Below, piece by piece: positions 26,610 through 35,616 of a stretch of DNA of 64,000 bases. The stretch spans positions 620,001-684,000 of the forward strand of contig CAWELJ010000004.1 in the NCBI GenBank assembly GCA_963809825.1, written 5' to 3'. The translations under genes were made by a program, and so were the position numbers. Below the pieces are notes generated by a model, which worked only from the letters and a program-made list of their open reading frames with translations, was not told the origin of the DNA and did no database searches. This DNA comes from Bog-473 sp963809825. Lineage in GTDB: Bacteria; Actinomycetota; Acidimicrobiia; Acidimicrobiales; RAAP-2. Position 1 is the first letter of the stretch. Every line of letters begins with the position of its first letter.

Positions 26610-26632
26610 ATTATAGTGAGAGGATCATCTCA
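26610..26632. promoter_or_regulatory. Divergent promoter and palindromic operator
   Basis: On the minus strand a perfect TATAAT lies at 26610-26615; the plus strand reads TATAGT at 26612-26617. Immediately beside them TGAGAGGATCATCTCA (26617-26632) is a near-perfect 16-bp palindrome with arms TGAGA/TCTCA around GATC. It sits between the mmsA-led operon and the amidohydrolase/CoA ligase operon, so one repressor could control both. The TetR protein encoded at 29448 is a candidate. Confidence 0.55.
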
Positions 26633-26653
26633 TTCTCATTTTTGGGGGAGATC

Positions 26654-27835
26654 ATGGATCACCGTCGCCAGCTGCAAGGTCGCATTTTCGACGCAGACAA
26701 CCACCTCTATGAGCCAAAAGAGGCCCTGACCCAATTCCTTCCCGAGGAATACCAAGGGGCAGTGCAGTATGTCGAGGTGGACGGGCGCACCAAGATCGCG
26801 GTGCGGGGCCAGATCAGCGACTACATCCCCAATCCAACCTTCGACAAGGTCGCCGCTCCCGGTGCTCAGGAGGACTACTTCCGAAACGGCAACCCCGACG
26901 GCAAGTCGCATCGCGAGGTCATGGGAAGGCCAATCGACTGTGTCCCGGCCTTCCGGGAGCCCGGGCCCAGGCTCAAGGTCATGGACGAGCAGGGCCTCGA
27001 TCGCACCATCATGTTCCCCACCCTGGCCAGTCTGGTCGAGGAACGCTTCCGCGACGACCCCGAGGCAACCCACGCCGTCGTCCACGCCCTGAACCGATGG
27101 CTCGACCAGGTGTGGTCGTTCAACTACGAGAACCGGATCTACACGACGCCGATCATCACGCTGCCGATCGTCGAACTTGCCGTCAAGGAACTTGAATGGG
27201 CCATTCAGCGAGGTGCGAGGGCTGTTCTCATCCGACCGGCGCCGGTCCCGGGGTACAAAGGTCCTCGCTCCTTCGGTCATCCCGAATTCGATCCCGTATG
27301 GGAGTTGGCCCAGGCCGAGAAGATCCTGGTGACGATGCACGCGTCGGACAGCGGGTACAGCCGCCAGGTGGGGGAGTGGGAAGGGGCAAGCGAGTACATG
27401 CCTTTCCAGGTCGCCCCGATGCGCTCCTACTGGAATCTGGCCCACCAGCCCATGGCCGACGCCGTTGCCGCACTGGTGTGCCACGGCGCGCTGACGAGGT
27501 TCCCCGACCTTCGGATCATGTCAGTCGAGAACGGGAGTGACTGGGTTCCCCCACTGCTCGCGCAGCTCGCCAATGTGTACAAGAAGATGCCCCAACTCTT
27601 TCCTGAAGAACCAGTTGGCGCGATCCATCGCAACCTGTACATCAGCCCCTTCTGGGAGGACGATATCCAGACCCTCGGGAAGTACCTGCCCGCAGATCAC
27701 ATCGTTTTCGGTTCGGACTACCCTCACCCAGAAGGACTTGCCGATCCCGTTTCCTACGTTGACCACTTGGTCGGTTTGAGCGACCAGGTGGTGAGCGACT
27801 TTATGGGAGCCACGCTCACGTCGCTGATCGATTAG
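26654..27835 (+). CDS. Amidohydrolase-2 family protein, first
   Basis: A 393-residue metal-dependent hydrolase/decarboxylase (PF04909 type). The N-terminal metal motif is FDADNHLYEP, further ligand regions are LVTMHASDSGY and the terminal FGSDYPHPEGL. The family includes ACMSD-like decarboxylases and hydrolases opening cyclic ketones or lactones. The ATG at 26654 follows GGGGGAGATC; translation upstream is spurious. It is the first gene of a plus-strand operon with a CoA ligase 13 bases later, divergent from the mmsA-led operon. Confidence 0.9.
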   Translation: MDHRRQLQGRIFDADNHLYEPKEALTQFLPEEYQGAVQYVEVDGRTKIAVRGQISDYIPNPTFDKVAAPGAQEDYFRNGNPDGKSHREVMGRPIDCVPAFREPGPRLKVMDEQGLDRTIMFPTLASLVEERFRDDPEATHAVVHALNRWLDQVWSFNYENRIYTTPIITLPIVELAVKELEWAIQRGARAVLIRPAPVPGYKGPRSFGHPEFDPVWELAQAEKILVTMHASDSGYSRQVGEWEGASEYMPFQVAPMRSYWNLAHQPMADAVAALVCHGALTRFPDLRIMSVENGSDWVPPLLAQLANVYKKMPQLFPEEPVGAIHRNLYISPFWEDDIQTLGKYLPADHIVFGSDYPHPEGLADPVSYVDHLVGLSDQVVSDFMGATLTSLID

Positions 27836-27848
27836 GGCAACCCGGGGC

Positions 27849-29420
27849 ATGGGTGGGGAACCAGGGCCCGTGGCGACGTCAGTCGGCAACGTGCTTGAGC
27901 ATGCACTTGCCAGCGATCCCACACATGAGGCGCTGGTCTCCGTCGATACCCGGCTGAGCTACGAGCAACTCGATCATGCATCCGATCGGGCCGCCGCCGC
28001 CTTGGGAGCGCTCGGCGTCGGGCGGAACGACGTCGTGGCCGTCAGCTTGCCCAACGCCAGTGACGTCGTGGTGACGTTCCACGCCGTCATGCGGCTGGGT
28101 GCTGTCTGGCTGGGTGTCAACTGCAACCTGGCCCCTCCCGAGAAGCAGTTCATCCTGCGTGATTCGGGAGCCAGCCTCCTCCTGGCATCTCCCGAGGTCG
28201 AATCGACCATCGGATGTGCCCTTGATGGCGCATCAACGCCGATACCCCTCGTCGTCATAGGGGACGAGCGCGGTGCCTGGCGAGACATGGTGGCGAACGC
28301 ACCCTCGAGCTACCGTCGACCCATCTGCCGGGCCACAGATGCGGCCGGGATCGCTTACACCAGCGGCACGACCGGCCGCCCCAAGGGCGTCGTGCACTCG
28401 CATCGAAATCTTCTGCTGCCAGGTGCCATGGTCATCGAGGCACGCCGCCTCGGACCCGAGCTCCGCAAGGGTGACTGCGCATCGCTCACGATCTTGAATA
28501 TGCAGGTCACGAGTACACTGCTGGTGGCACAGGCGAGTGGGACCCAGATCGTGATGGACCGTGTCGACCCCTTCGGCGTGGCGCAATGGGTAAAGCAGGC
28601 ATCCATCAATTCGTGGTTCGGCGTCCCCACGATCTTGCAGGGACTCACAACATCAACCGAACTGGACGCCGATGACCTGTCTACACTGCGCGACGTCTGG
28701 ACTGGCGGCACCTATCTCCCCGAACCGATCCGACACGCCTTCGAACAACGCTTCGGTTGCCGCGTCTCCGCCACCTACGGCCTGACGGAAGCGCCCACGA
28801 TCGTCACGATCGAAGGTGTTACTGAAGACCGGGTCCCCGAATCGAGTGGGTGGCCGCTCCCCCATCTGCTGGTTGAGATTCGTGACAACGACAGGGTGGT
28901 GCCGGTGGGCGAGACCGGAGAGATCACCGTCCGAGCCCGAGAGACGGGACCCTATGCCGGCGCCTATCGACCCATGCTGGGCTACCTGGGACATCCAGAG
29001 GCAACCGCCCGAGCGGTTCGAGGCGGTGTCCTCTATACGGGGGACATCGGGTATCTCGATGAGGAGGGTCGCCTCTTCGTTCGGGACCGCAGGAATGCCT
29101 TGATCCTCCGAGGAGGAGCCAATGTCTATCCGGCCGAGGTCGAGCGAGTGCTGCTCGATGTGCCCGGCGTACGGGGCGTCTCGGTGGTCGGCGCACCCGA
29201 TGAACGTCTCGGGCAACGTGTCGCGGCGGCCATCGAGCCCGAAGAAGGGTTCACCCTCGACGTTGGCGAGCTGGCCACCTACTGTGCCTCACAACTCGCA
29301 CGCTACAAGGTCCCTGACTTCTGGAAGGTCACTACCCTTCCCCGAAATGCGATGGGCAAAGTGATCCGAGCCGACATCGAGAACTGGTTCCGCACGAGTG
29401 AGGGCGATTCGGGATCCTAG
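27849..29420 (+). CDS. Acyl-CoA synthetase (AMP-forming), second
   Basis: A 523-residue adenylate-forming ligase with canonical motifs: YTSGTTGRPKGVVHSHRN, YGLTEAPTIV, LYTGDIGYLDEEGRLFVRDR, ILRGGANVYPAEVE, and the catalytic lysine in LPRNAMGKVIRAD. It would form a CoA ester from a carboxylic acid in this pathway. The start ATG 27849 has GGGG upstream; GTG 27870 is an alternative. It follows the amidohydrolase gene closely and faces the TetR gene tail to tail. Confidence 0.93.
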   Translation: MGGEPGPVATSVGNVLEHALASDPTHEALVSVDTRLSYEQLDHASDRAAAALGALGVGRNDVVAVSLPNASDVVVTFHAVMRLGAVWLGVNCNLAPPEKQFILRDSGASLLLASPEVESTIGCALDGASTPIPLVVIGDERGAWRDMVANAPSSYRRPICRATDAAGIAYTSGTTGRPKGVVHSHRNLLLPGAMVIEARRLGPELRKGDCASLTILNMQVTSTLLVAQASGTQIVMDRVDPFGVAQWVKQASINSWFGVPTILQGLTTSTELDADDLSTLRDVWTGGTYLPEPIRHAFEQRFGCRVSATYGLTEAPTIVTIEGVTEDRVPESSGWPLPHLLVEIRDNDRVVPVGETGEITVRARETGPYAGAYRPMLGYLGHPEATARAVRGGVLYTGDIGYLDEEGRLFVRDRRNALILRGGANVYPAEVERVLLDVPGVRGVSVVGAPDERLGQRVAAAIEPEEGFTLDVGELATYCASQLARYKVPDFWKVTTLPRNAMGKVIRADIENWFRTSEGDSGS

Positions 29421-29447
29421 CGTCAGCGAACCGCGGGTCGTTGCGAC

Positions 29448-30146
29448 TCAGTCCCCTCGAACGCCGATGCCCGACGCGCAGAAGGTCCACAGGTCGGCAG
29501 CGGTCACCCCGTGTTCTTGCTCTGCTCCGAGGATCCGAGCGTGGATCGTGGCCAAGACGGCGTGGTGCAAGAGCCGGGCCGCAGTCTCTGTACTCAGCGG
29601 TGTATGGAGGCGGCCGCTCGCCCTCGCTCCCTCGATGAGTTCGACGACAAGATCGATCTGCGGCTTGAATGCCCGTTCGAGATCCTGGGGCCGGGTTTCG
29701 ATCAGCCGGTTGCTGTGGGTCGATAGCGCTCGTGACACGGGCCCCGGATTGGACGTGAGGTCGTAGATCCCCTTGATATAGGCCTCGATACGCTCTATCG
29801 GATCCGCCACCGCCTCGCACTTGGCCCTCATACGCGGAACGACTTCGGTAGTCAGGATGGTCTCGTGGACCGCCACCAGGAGGTCATCCTTGCTGGCGAA
29901 GAAGTTGTAGAACGTACGGATCGACATCTTGGAGCGATCGACCACGTCTTGAACCGTGAAGTCGATGCTCCCGTACTCCTGCATCAGCTCGATCGCCGTG
30001 GCGACGAAACGGTCGGTCCGCTCCTTGGCGCGCGCGCGCGGGCCCTGCAACGAGCGCTCGATGCTCAAGCGCTTCCACTCGGGCATGGAGTCATCGCCCT
30101 CGAACTCGGCCTCCTCGGCCGGCTTGGTCGCTTTGCTCCCTGCCAT
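29448..30146 (-). CDS. TetR-family regulator, candidate cluster repressor
   Basis: A 232-residue regulator from the ATG at 30144-30146, which has GGAGGACG upstream; a longer start at 30197 is possible. The HTH is DFTVQDVVDRSKMSIRTFYN, followed by FFASKDDLLVAV. The C-terminal ligand domain is helical. TetR proteins of this kind usually repress catabolic operons until an acyl-CoA or substrate binds. The palindrome at 26617-26632 is a plausible target but that is inference. Confidence 0.9.
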   Translation of the reverse strand: MAGSKATKPAEEAEFEGDDSMPEWKRLSIERSLQGPRARAKERTDRFVATAIELMQEYGSIDFTVQDVVDRSKMSIRTFYNFFASKDDLLVAVHETILTTEVVPRMRAKCEAVADPIERIEAYIKGIYDLTSNPGPVSRALSTHSNRLIETRPQDLERAFKPQIDLVVELIEGARASGRLHTPLSTETAARLLHHAVLATIHARILGAEQEHGVTAADLWTFCASGIGVRGD

Positions 30147-30266
30147 GTCAGCTGCGTCCTCCAGATGACCAGACGAGGTGATTCCGCCAGTCACCATGTT
30201 CCGCCAGCGGATATCCTCTTTTCCCAGCCTACTGCCTGCATATCGCCCATCCGCACATGCCTCATG

Positions 30267-31025
30267 TCACCGTGCCAACGGGGGAGAGGGAGCGGGCTCG
30301 GCTACCCGGGCCAGAAAGGTGCCAATGGCGGTGACGACTTCCCTAGGGCGGTCCTTGTGGACGGCGTGGCGACCACCCTCGATGACGACGATCTCAGTCC
30401 GGTCGTGGGCGTCTCGCATTACCTCCGCTTGACGAAGGCGTCGTGGATCATCCTCGCTACCCAGTACCAGCAGGACAGGGCATCGGATCTGGGTAATGGC
30501 ATGGAGATCCGCCTTGGGCCTTGTCGCGGCCCGCTCGCACAGCTCCAACATGATGTCGAGCCAGTGCGCTTCACCGTGACGCTCGGCATGGAGGGTCCGC
30601 AGGGTCCGCGGCCATCCTGCTTCGAGTTGTGCGGGTGTCGGCACACTCGACTTGGGATCGCCGAGGCCGGGGCTCAACAGGATCAAGCTGGACGCCGTGC
30701 CCCGGTAGGTGAGCTCGAGTTCCAGCGCTGCTTCCGCTCCGAATGAGAAGGCCAGCACATGCGGCGGGTCCAGCTGTTCGTGGGAGATCAGTTCGATGAG
30801 GTCTCGGTCGACGGCCTCGATGCTCATCTCGCCGGCGCGATAATCCGAATGACGGTGTCCTCGCAGATCGGGGATGATGAATCGGTAGTCCTCTTTGAGC
30901 GCGTCGGCGAGCTTCGCCCACTCGTAGTCCCCGGCGCACGTCGCACCGTGCACGCAGAGCACCGGGGGACCCGTGCCAACGGACTCGTAGTAGAGGTTGA
31001 GCCCCTCGTGCTGGTAGCTCGGCAT
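30267..31025 (-). CDS. Alpha/beta hydrolase
   Basis: A 252-residue alpha/beta-fold hydrolase. Seen are the oxyanion region VLCVHGATCAGDYEWAKLAD, the nucleophile elbow LAFSFGAEA with Ser in place of the usual GxSxG start, the acid in GSEDDPRRL, and the histidine in EGGRHAVHKD. It is the family that includes meta-cleavage product and enol-lactone hydrolases. An ester, lactone or C-C hydrolase role in the catabolic cluster is likely. No close Shine-Dalgarno is evident at 31025. Confidence 0.88.
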   Translation of the reverse strand: MPSYQHEGLNLYYESVGTGPPVLCVHGATCAGDYEWAKLADALKEDYRFIIPDLRGHRHSDYRAGEMSIEAVDRDLIELISHEQLDPPHVLAFSFGAEAALELELTYRGTASSLILLSPGLGDPKSSVPTPAQLEAGWPRTLRTLHAERHGEAHWLDIMLELCERAATRPKADLHAITQIRCPVLLVLGSEDDPRRLRQAEVMRDAHDRTEIVVIEGGRHAVHKDRPREVVTAIGTFLARVAEPAPSPPLAR

Positions 31026-31038
31026 GGTCAGTGAGTCC

Positions 31039-31260
31039 TCAACGAACCGGCACCGCGATCGTCTTCGTCTCGACGTGCTGCAGCAGGCCTTCCAACCTAC
31101 CCTGACGACCGATCCCGCTGGACTTGCACACCCCGAAGAGAGTCGTCCGCGGCATGCCAGCTCCCGCGATTGACGCTGAGCGTCCCGGTGCGGATCGGCC
31201 GGGCGATGCCGAGAGAGCGCTGGTCAGACGCCGAAGTCACACTCCCGCCATGGAATCGGG
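31039..31260 (-). pseudogene. Aldehyde dehydrogenase C-terminal remnant
   Basis: On the minus strand, one frame reads SDQRSLGIARPIRTGTLSVN and then GSWHAADDS. After a one-base shift the frame reads FGVCKSSGIGRQGRLEG then LLQHVETKTIAVPVR, ending TGA at 31041-31039. This is the C-terminus of an NAD aldehyde dehydrogenase (compare FGGxKxSGxGRE..LExxxETKTI). The catalytic part is gone and there is a frameshift, so it is a decayed fragment. It lies in the 294-base gap between the hydrolase and the enoyl-CoA hydratase. Confidence 0.75.
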
Positions 31261-31319
31261 TCGCCAGGAGGGGGGCATATCTGATCGTGAGCACACGCAT
31301 CGCTCGCCGAGAGTGCTTG

Positions 31320-32147
31320 TCATCGGTACCTACTTGGTGCGGCCTTCATGGAGGCAAGATCGGCCATTACAGGCGTCTCCCCGCTGGTGTGGGCGATGGC
31401 TCGGGCGTGACCGAGGTGATGAATGTCGAAGTTGGTCCTAATGCTGTGCGAGAAACCCATGGCATCTACTGCGCTGTTGATGGCGCGCTTGGCGAGCCTG
31501 ACGGCCCAGGGGTCCATGGCGGCAATTTCTGCTGCCAGGCTCATGGTCCGTTCAAATAGGCCGTCAAGGGGCACGACCTCGTTGACCATGCCGCATTCGC
31601 GAGCCTGCTCTGCCGAGAGCGATGAGGCAGTGAAGAGGATCTGCTTGGCCCGCCTGGGCCCGAACTCCCATGGATGGGCGAAGAACTCGACTCCGGGCAT
31701 CCCCATCAGGCCGACCGGGTCCGAGAACTGGGCGTTGTCGGCCGCCACGATGAGATCACACGGCCAACACAGCATGAGGCCGGCGGCGATGCACTTCCCC
31801 TGGACGGCGGCGATCGAGGGCTTGACCATGTCGCGCCACCTTCTGGCGTAGTGCAGGTAGCCGCGCTCTTCCCAATCGAAGTAGGTGTCGACCGTCAGCG
31901 CCCCGTCGACTCTCTTGGGTCCGAAGGCGGGGTCCCCGCCGCCCTGCATGTCATGACCGGCAGAGAAGTGTTTACCCTCGCTGCGCAGGACCACCACCCC
32001 GACGTCGGGATCCAGGTCCGACGCCGACCAAGCCTGATCGAGCTCCCTGAGCATCTGCGGGTTCTGCGCGTTGGCCGCCTGAGGGCGGTCGATGGTGATG
32101 ACAGCGACACCGCTGTCAGCCGAGTAGCGGACGAACTCAGCGTCCAC
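31320..32147 (-). CDS. Enoyl-CoA hydratase/isomerase, second
   Basis: A 275-residue crotonase. Visible are VITIDRPQAANAQNPQMLRE, GKHFSAGHDMQGGG, VQGKCIAAGLMLCWPCDLIV and DPVGLMGMPGVEFFAHPWEF. The last stretch differs from the usual EhhhGhhP pattern, so an isomerase or hydrolase variant is possible. GTG at 32145-32147 follows GGGGAGGAAGCT and is preferred to the longer start at 32186. It is a single minus-strand gene between two decayed fragments. Confidence 0.9.
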   Translation of the reverse strand: MDAEFVRYSADSGVAVITIDRPQAANAQNPQMLRELDQAWSASDLDPDVGVVVLRSEGKHFSAGHDMQGGGDPAFGPKRVDGALTVDTYFDWEERGYLHYARRWRDMVKPSIAAVQGKCIAAGLMLCWPCDLIVAADNAQFSDPVGLMGMPGVEFFAHPWEFGPRRAKQILFTASSLSAEQARECGMVNEVVPLDGLFERTMSLAAEIAAMDPWAVRLAKRAINSAVDAMGFSHSIRTNFDIHHLGHARAIAHTSGETPVMADLASMKAAPSRYR

Positions 32148-32267
32148 AGCTTCCTCCCCACGTCTGGTTGTCCTCCTCCGAGTCACGGCGAGCGCAGGGG
32201 AACCCGAAAGAGCCGAGTTTCCACAGCTGACCCCTGACGTAGAACAGGCGTGGCCATAAGAAACAGT

Positions 32268-32297
32268 TTGACTTCACTAGGATCAGAAGCATACTTT
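32268..32297 (+). promoter_or_regulatory. Possible promoter for the ABC importer
   Basis: TTGACT at 32268-32273 and TACTTT at 32292-32297, separated by 18 bases, resemble a housekeeping promoter in an AT-richer stretch. The direction is towards the fused transporter gene at 32654. The 5' leader would be about 350 bases, long enough to carry the decayed gene fragment noted at 32340. Confidence 0.35.
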
Positions 32298-32339
32298 ACC
32301 GGACCGAGCCGGATGGACGAGGAGTGCCCGGATGCAACA

Positions 32340-32490
32340 GGAAGAACTCATCCTTCGAAGCCTCGACGGCCCCTCATCGAGCCGCCCGATGTCTGTGTCC
32401 GCCGCGTGCCGGCCAAGTACATGGACCGGATGCCCAAGGTGACCAATGAAGGCCGTGCCGACACCGTTCGGTCGTCAGGCCACCCCGTCC
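32340..32490 (+). pseudogene. Amidohydrolase N-terminal remnant
   Basis: In the frame starting at ATG 32313 the translation includes LIEPPDVCVRRVPAKYMDRM then PKVTNEGRADTVRSSG. This matches the N-terminal segment of Amidohydrolase-2 proteins such as the intact gene at 41840 (DDHILEPPNLWLDRVAAKDR). The preceding VDDH metal motif and everything downstream are missing. It is a small fragment of a lost paralogue, in the 506-base gap upstream of the transporter. Confidence 0.6.
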
Positions 32491-32653
32491 GCCGCTGTCG
32501 TTCAGCCTTTCGCAGCTGATTCGCCGCTCAAGAGAAGGGGCTTTAGGGGGGCCGGCTTGTGATCTGTGACTCGCTAGCAATTGACCATCCGTCCGTGGCA
32601 GCACCTCCTGCCGGATGTCGTGCCATCGAGGTGTCCGTCCAAGCTGGGGCACC

Positions 32654-35572
32654 GTGAACTCCGGGACCATTGTTCTAGGCATCCTCAACGGGTTGATCAT
32701 CAGCCTGCTTGCAGTCGGTTTCGTGCTGGTCTACAAGGCGAACCGTTTCCTCAACCTGGCGCACGCCCAGCTTGGGGTGTTGTCCGCTCTGTTGCTTCTC
32801 AAGGTGGTTAACGATTGGGGTTGGAATTGGTGGCTCTCCTTTTTCGCGTGCGTAGTCGTAGGAATCGCCACGGGCCTGCTGGTCGAGCGCTTCATCGTCG
32901 GGCCGGTGCGCCGCAAGACCAAGGCTCCGGTGCGCCTGCTGATCCTGACAATCGGTGTGAGCCAGGTTCTGCTGGCACTCACCTACATCCCCGCCCTTGC
33001 CCCGTCGTCGCAGGCACCGTTCCCACAGCCGTTCCATTCGAGTTTCCAGGTTGGCGGAGTGGTGTTGAGCGGCATGTCGGTGCTCACGCTGATCGCAGTG
33101 CCCCTTGTGTTGTTGCTCTTGACGATGTTCTTGGAGTTCACGTCGGTGGGCAAGCAGATTCGAGCGGCGGCGGGAAACCCTGACGCAGCACGGCTATGCG
33201 GGATCTCGGTATCTCGCGTCAGCCTCATAACCTGGGGGATCGCCGGCGGCTTGTCGGCCCTCGCTGCGATCCTGAACGGCCCCACCACGACCTCGTTCAA
33301 TGCGGAAGCCTTCGGTCCCTACTTGTTGATGTTGACCATGGGTGCGGCTGCATTTGGAGCGTTCGTGTCGCTCCCCATAGCGGTGGGCGGCGGGCTTGGC
33401 CTGGGACTCGTCTATCAGGTGGTGCTTGCCCAGACGAACAACGCCGGAACGGCCGAGCTGGCCGTCTTCGCGGTGATCCTGCTCGCGATTCTTGTGCGAG
33501 GCGGGGCGATCGGGCGGGCTTTCGCCGCCGATGGGGCGGCTGTCCCCGAGCGCCCCGGCCTGCGCGTACCCGAAGTGCTGCGAGGTTCGCCGCTCCTGCG
33601 CAACGGGATGAGGTGGCTCATAGGTATCTCACTGGTCGTGGCGGTGGTGTTCCCGCTCCTGCCGTACTTCAAGAGCAACCAGTTCCTCCTGGTGCTCGTG
33701 CTGATCTACGCGCTGGTCGGGGTATCGCTGACGATACTGGTCGGCTGGGCCGGGCAGGTCAGCCTGGGTCAGTTCGCTCTGGTGGGCATCGGCGCCTATG
33801 TGACAGCCCGATGGGCGGGACAGTCCGGATGGAGCATGGTTGAACTTCTTCTCGTGACGGGCCTGGTCGGTGCGGTGGTTCTCGTCGTGATCGGGCTGCC
33901 GGCGCTGCGCGTGAGGGGCCTGACGCTCGCCGTGACCACCCTCGGTCTGGCGGTCATCGCGCCGGATTGGCTGTATCAGCAAGGATGGCTGGGCGGCAGC
34001 ACTCCGTTCAACGAACCGGTGCAGCCCATGACGGTCCTGCCTGGGCTTGGCTATGTCGGCTCACAGCTCGACCTCTACTACGTCGTGCTGGTCGTGCTCG
34101 TCCTGGTGATCGCCGCCGCAGCGACCCTCCGTCGGTCGACGGTGGGCCGGACCATCATCGCCGTCCGCGACAATGAGCGAGCTGTGGCGTCGTTCGGGGT
34201 CAAGCCGGTGACCGTCAAGCTGCGCGTCCTTGCACTGTCGGGCTTCGTCGCGGCCTCGGCTGGCGTGTTCTTTGCGGCCGACTGGCAGAGCGTCACACCC
34301 ACGTATTTCAGTGCAGACGTGTCGATCGCCATCCTCGCCATTCCGGTCGTCGGCGGTCTGGGGTCGCTGGGTGGTGCGGTTGCCGGTGCGGTGTTGCTCT
34401 ACATGATCACCTTCTTCGTGGCGCCGCACTTGAGCGGCCTGTTGGGCTCCGTCGGACAGAATGTGGGGTTTCTCCTATTCATCGCCGGTATCAGCGTCAT
34501 CGCCTCCATGATGCAGTTCCCCAACGGCATCGCCGGCAAGGTCCAAGACTTCTGGCAGGCCTACCTCAATTACAGGGCAGCACGAGTCACGGCCGAGGGC
34601 ACCGCCAGCACCGTGGCAGGCCACGGAGTGCTTGCTGCGGCGGGTGGCGGGCTGGCGGTACCGGTGTCGGGCACCGCGGTCGAGCGAGCCGTTGCTGGCG
34701 TCAGCTTCGCCACCATCGGAAACCATGAGCAAGACGGTCGAAAGGTCAGACGCGTCGCAGCGCCGCCGGCGACGTTACCTTTGGTGGTCGACGGTGTCGC
34801 CGTCCACTTCGGCGGCATCGCTGCCCTTCGGGATGCGACTATCGAGGTCCGTCCGAAGGAGATAGTCGGCCTCATCGGCCCGAACGGCGCGGGCAAGACG
34901 ACTTTGATGAACGCCGTCAGCGGGGTACTCCGTCCGGATCGGGGGTCAGTGCGGCTGTTCGGCCACGAGGTGGCGCGCCGGCCGCCTGAGCTCCGGGCCC
35001 GCTACGGGCTGGCCCGGAGCTTCCAGGATGCGTCCTTGTTCGCCGGGCTCACGGTGACCGAAACCGTCCAGGTGGCAATGGCGCAGCGGGTGAAGACCCA
35101 CCTTCTGCCGGCGATGGTGGGCGCGCCCTGGGTTCGAGCGGCGGAGCAGAGCAGCCGCCGGCGGGCACTGGAAATCGTAGAGGCGTTTGGCCTCGCCCCG
35201 TGGGCGAACGCGCTGATCTCAGAGCTATCGACCGGCATGCGACGGATCTGTGATCTGGCGGCACAGGTCGCGACGGAGCCTCGCGTTCTGCTGCTCGATG
35301 AGCCGACCGCTGGCGTGGCGCAGCGCGAAGGAGAGGCGTTCGCGCCCCTCGTGCGGTGCATCCGTGACGATCTGGATTGCTCCATCTTGATCATTGAGCA
35401 CGACATGCCGATGCTCATGGGCCTGTGCGACCGGGTGTACGCCATGGACGCAGGATCGGTCATCGCCGAAGGGTCCCCGGCCGAAGTCCGAGAGGATCCT
35501 GCGGTCATCGCGAGCTACCTCGGCACCAACACCACCGCCATCAGCCGTTCGGGCCACACCGTCACCATCTGA
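32654..35572 (+). CDS. Fused LivH-LivM-LivG ABC importer protein
   Basis: A 972-residue protein joining three parts usually made separately. Residues about 1-290 are a LivH-type permease (LNGLIISLLAVGFVLVYKAN). Residues about 320-640 are a LivM-type permease with the signature GWAGQVSLGQFALVGIGAY. After a linker, residues about 715-955 are the ATPase: Walker A GPNGAGKTT at 742-750, variant signature ELSTGMRRICDLA, Walker B LLLDEPTAG, H-loop IIEHDM. GTG at 32654 gives the proper LivH N-terminus. It forms an importer with the next two genes, probably for a cluster substrate rather than amino acids. Confidence 0.93.
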   Translation: MNSGTIVLGILNGLIISLLAVGFVLVYKANRFLNLAHAQLGVLSALLLLKVVNDWGWNWWLSFFACVVVGIATGLLVERFIVGPVRRKTKAPVRLLILTIGVSQVLLALTYIPALAPSSQAPFPQPFHSSFQVGGVVLSGMSVLTLIAVPLVLLLLTMFLEFTSVGKQIRAAAGNPDAARLCGISVSRVSLITWGIAGGLSALAAILNGPTTTSFNAEAFGPYLLMLTMGAAAFGAFVSLPIAVGGGLGLGLVYQVVLAQTNNAGTAELAVFAVILLAILVRGGAIGRAFAADGAAVPERPGLRVPEVLRGSPLLRNGMRWLIGISLVVAVVFPLLPYFKSNQFLLVLVLIYALVGVSLTILVGWAGQVSLGQFALVGIGAYVTARWAGQSGWSMVELLLVTGLVGAVVLVVIGLPALRVRGLTLAVTTLGLAVIAPDWLYQQGWLGGSTPFNEPVQPMTVLPGLGYVGSQLDLYYVVLVVLVLVIAAAATLRRSTVGRTIIAVRDNERAVASFGVKPVTVKLRVLALSGFVAASAGVFFAADWQSVTPTYFSADVSIAILAIPVVGGLGSLGGAVAGAVLLYMITFFVAPHLSGLLGSVGQNVGFLLFIAGISVIASMMQFPNGIAGKVQDFWQAYLNYRAARVTAEGTASTVAGHGVLAAAGGGLAVPVSGTAVERAVAGVSFATIGNHEQDGRKVRRVAAPPATLPLVVDGVAVHFGGIAALRDATIEVRPKEIVGLIGPNGAGKTTLMNAVSGVLRPDRGSVRLFGHEVARRPPELRARYGLARSFQDASLFAGLTVTETVQVAMAQRVKTHLLPAMVGAPWVRAAEQSSRRRALEIVEAFGLAPWANALISELSTGMRRICDLAAQVATEPRVLLLDEPTAGVAQREGEAFAPLVRCIRDDLDCSILIIEHDMPMLMGLCDRVYAMDAGSVIAEGSPAEVREDPAVIASYLGTNTTAISRSGHTVTI

Positions 35573-35616
35573 TCCAGCCCGCTTGGGCCGACGATTCCTG
35601 CAAGGAGGAGAACCAC

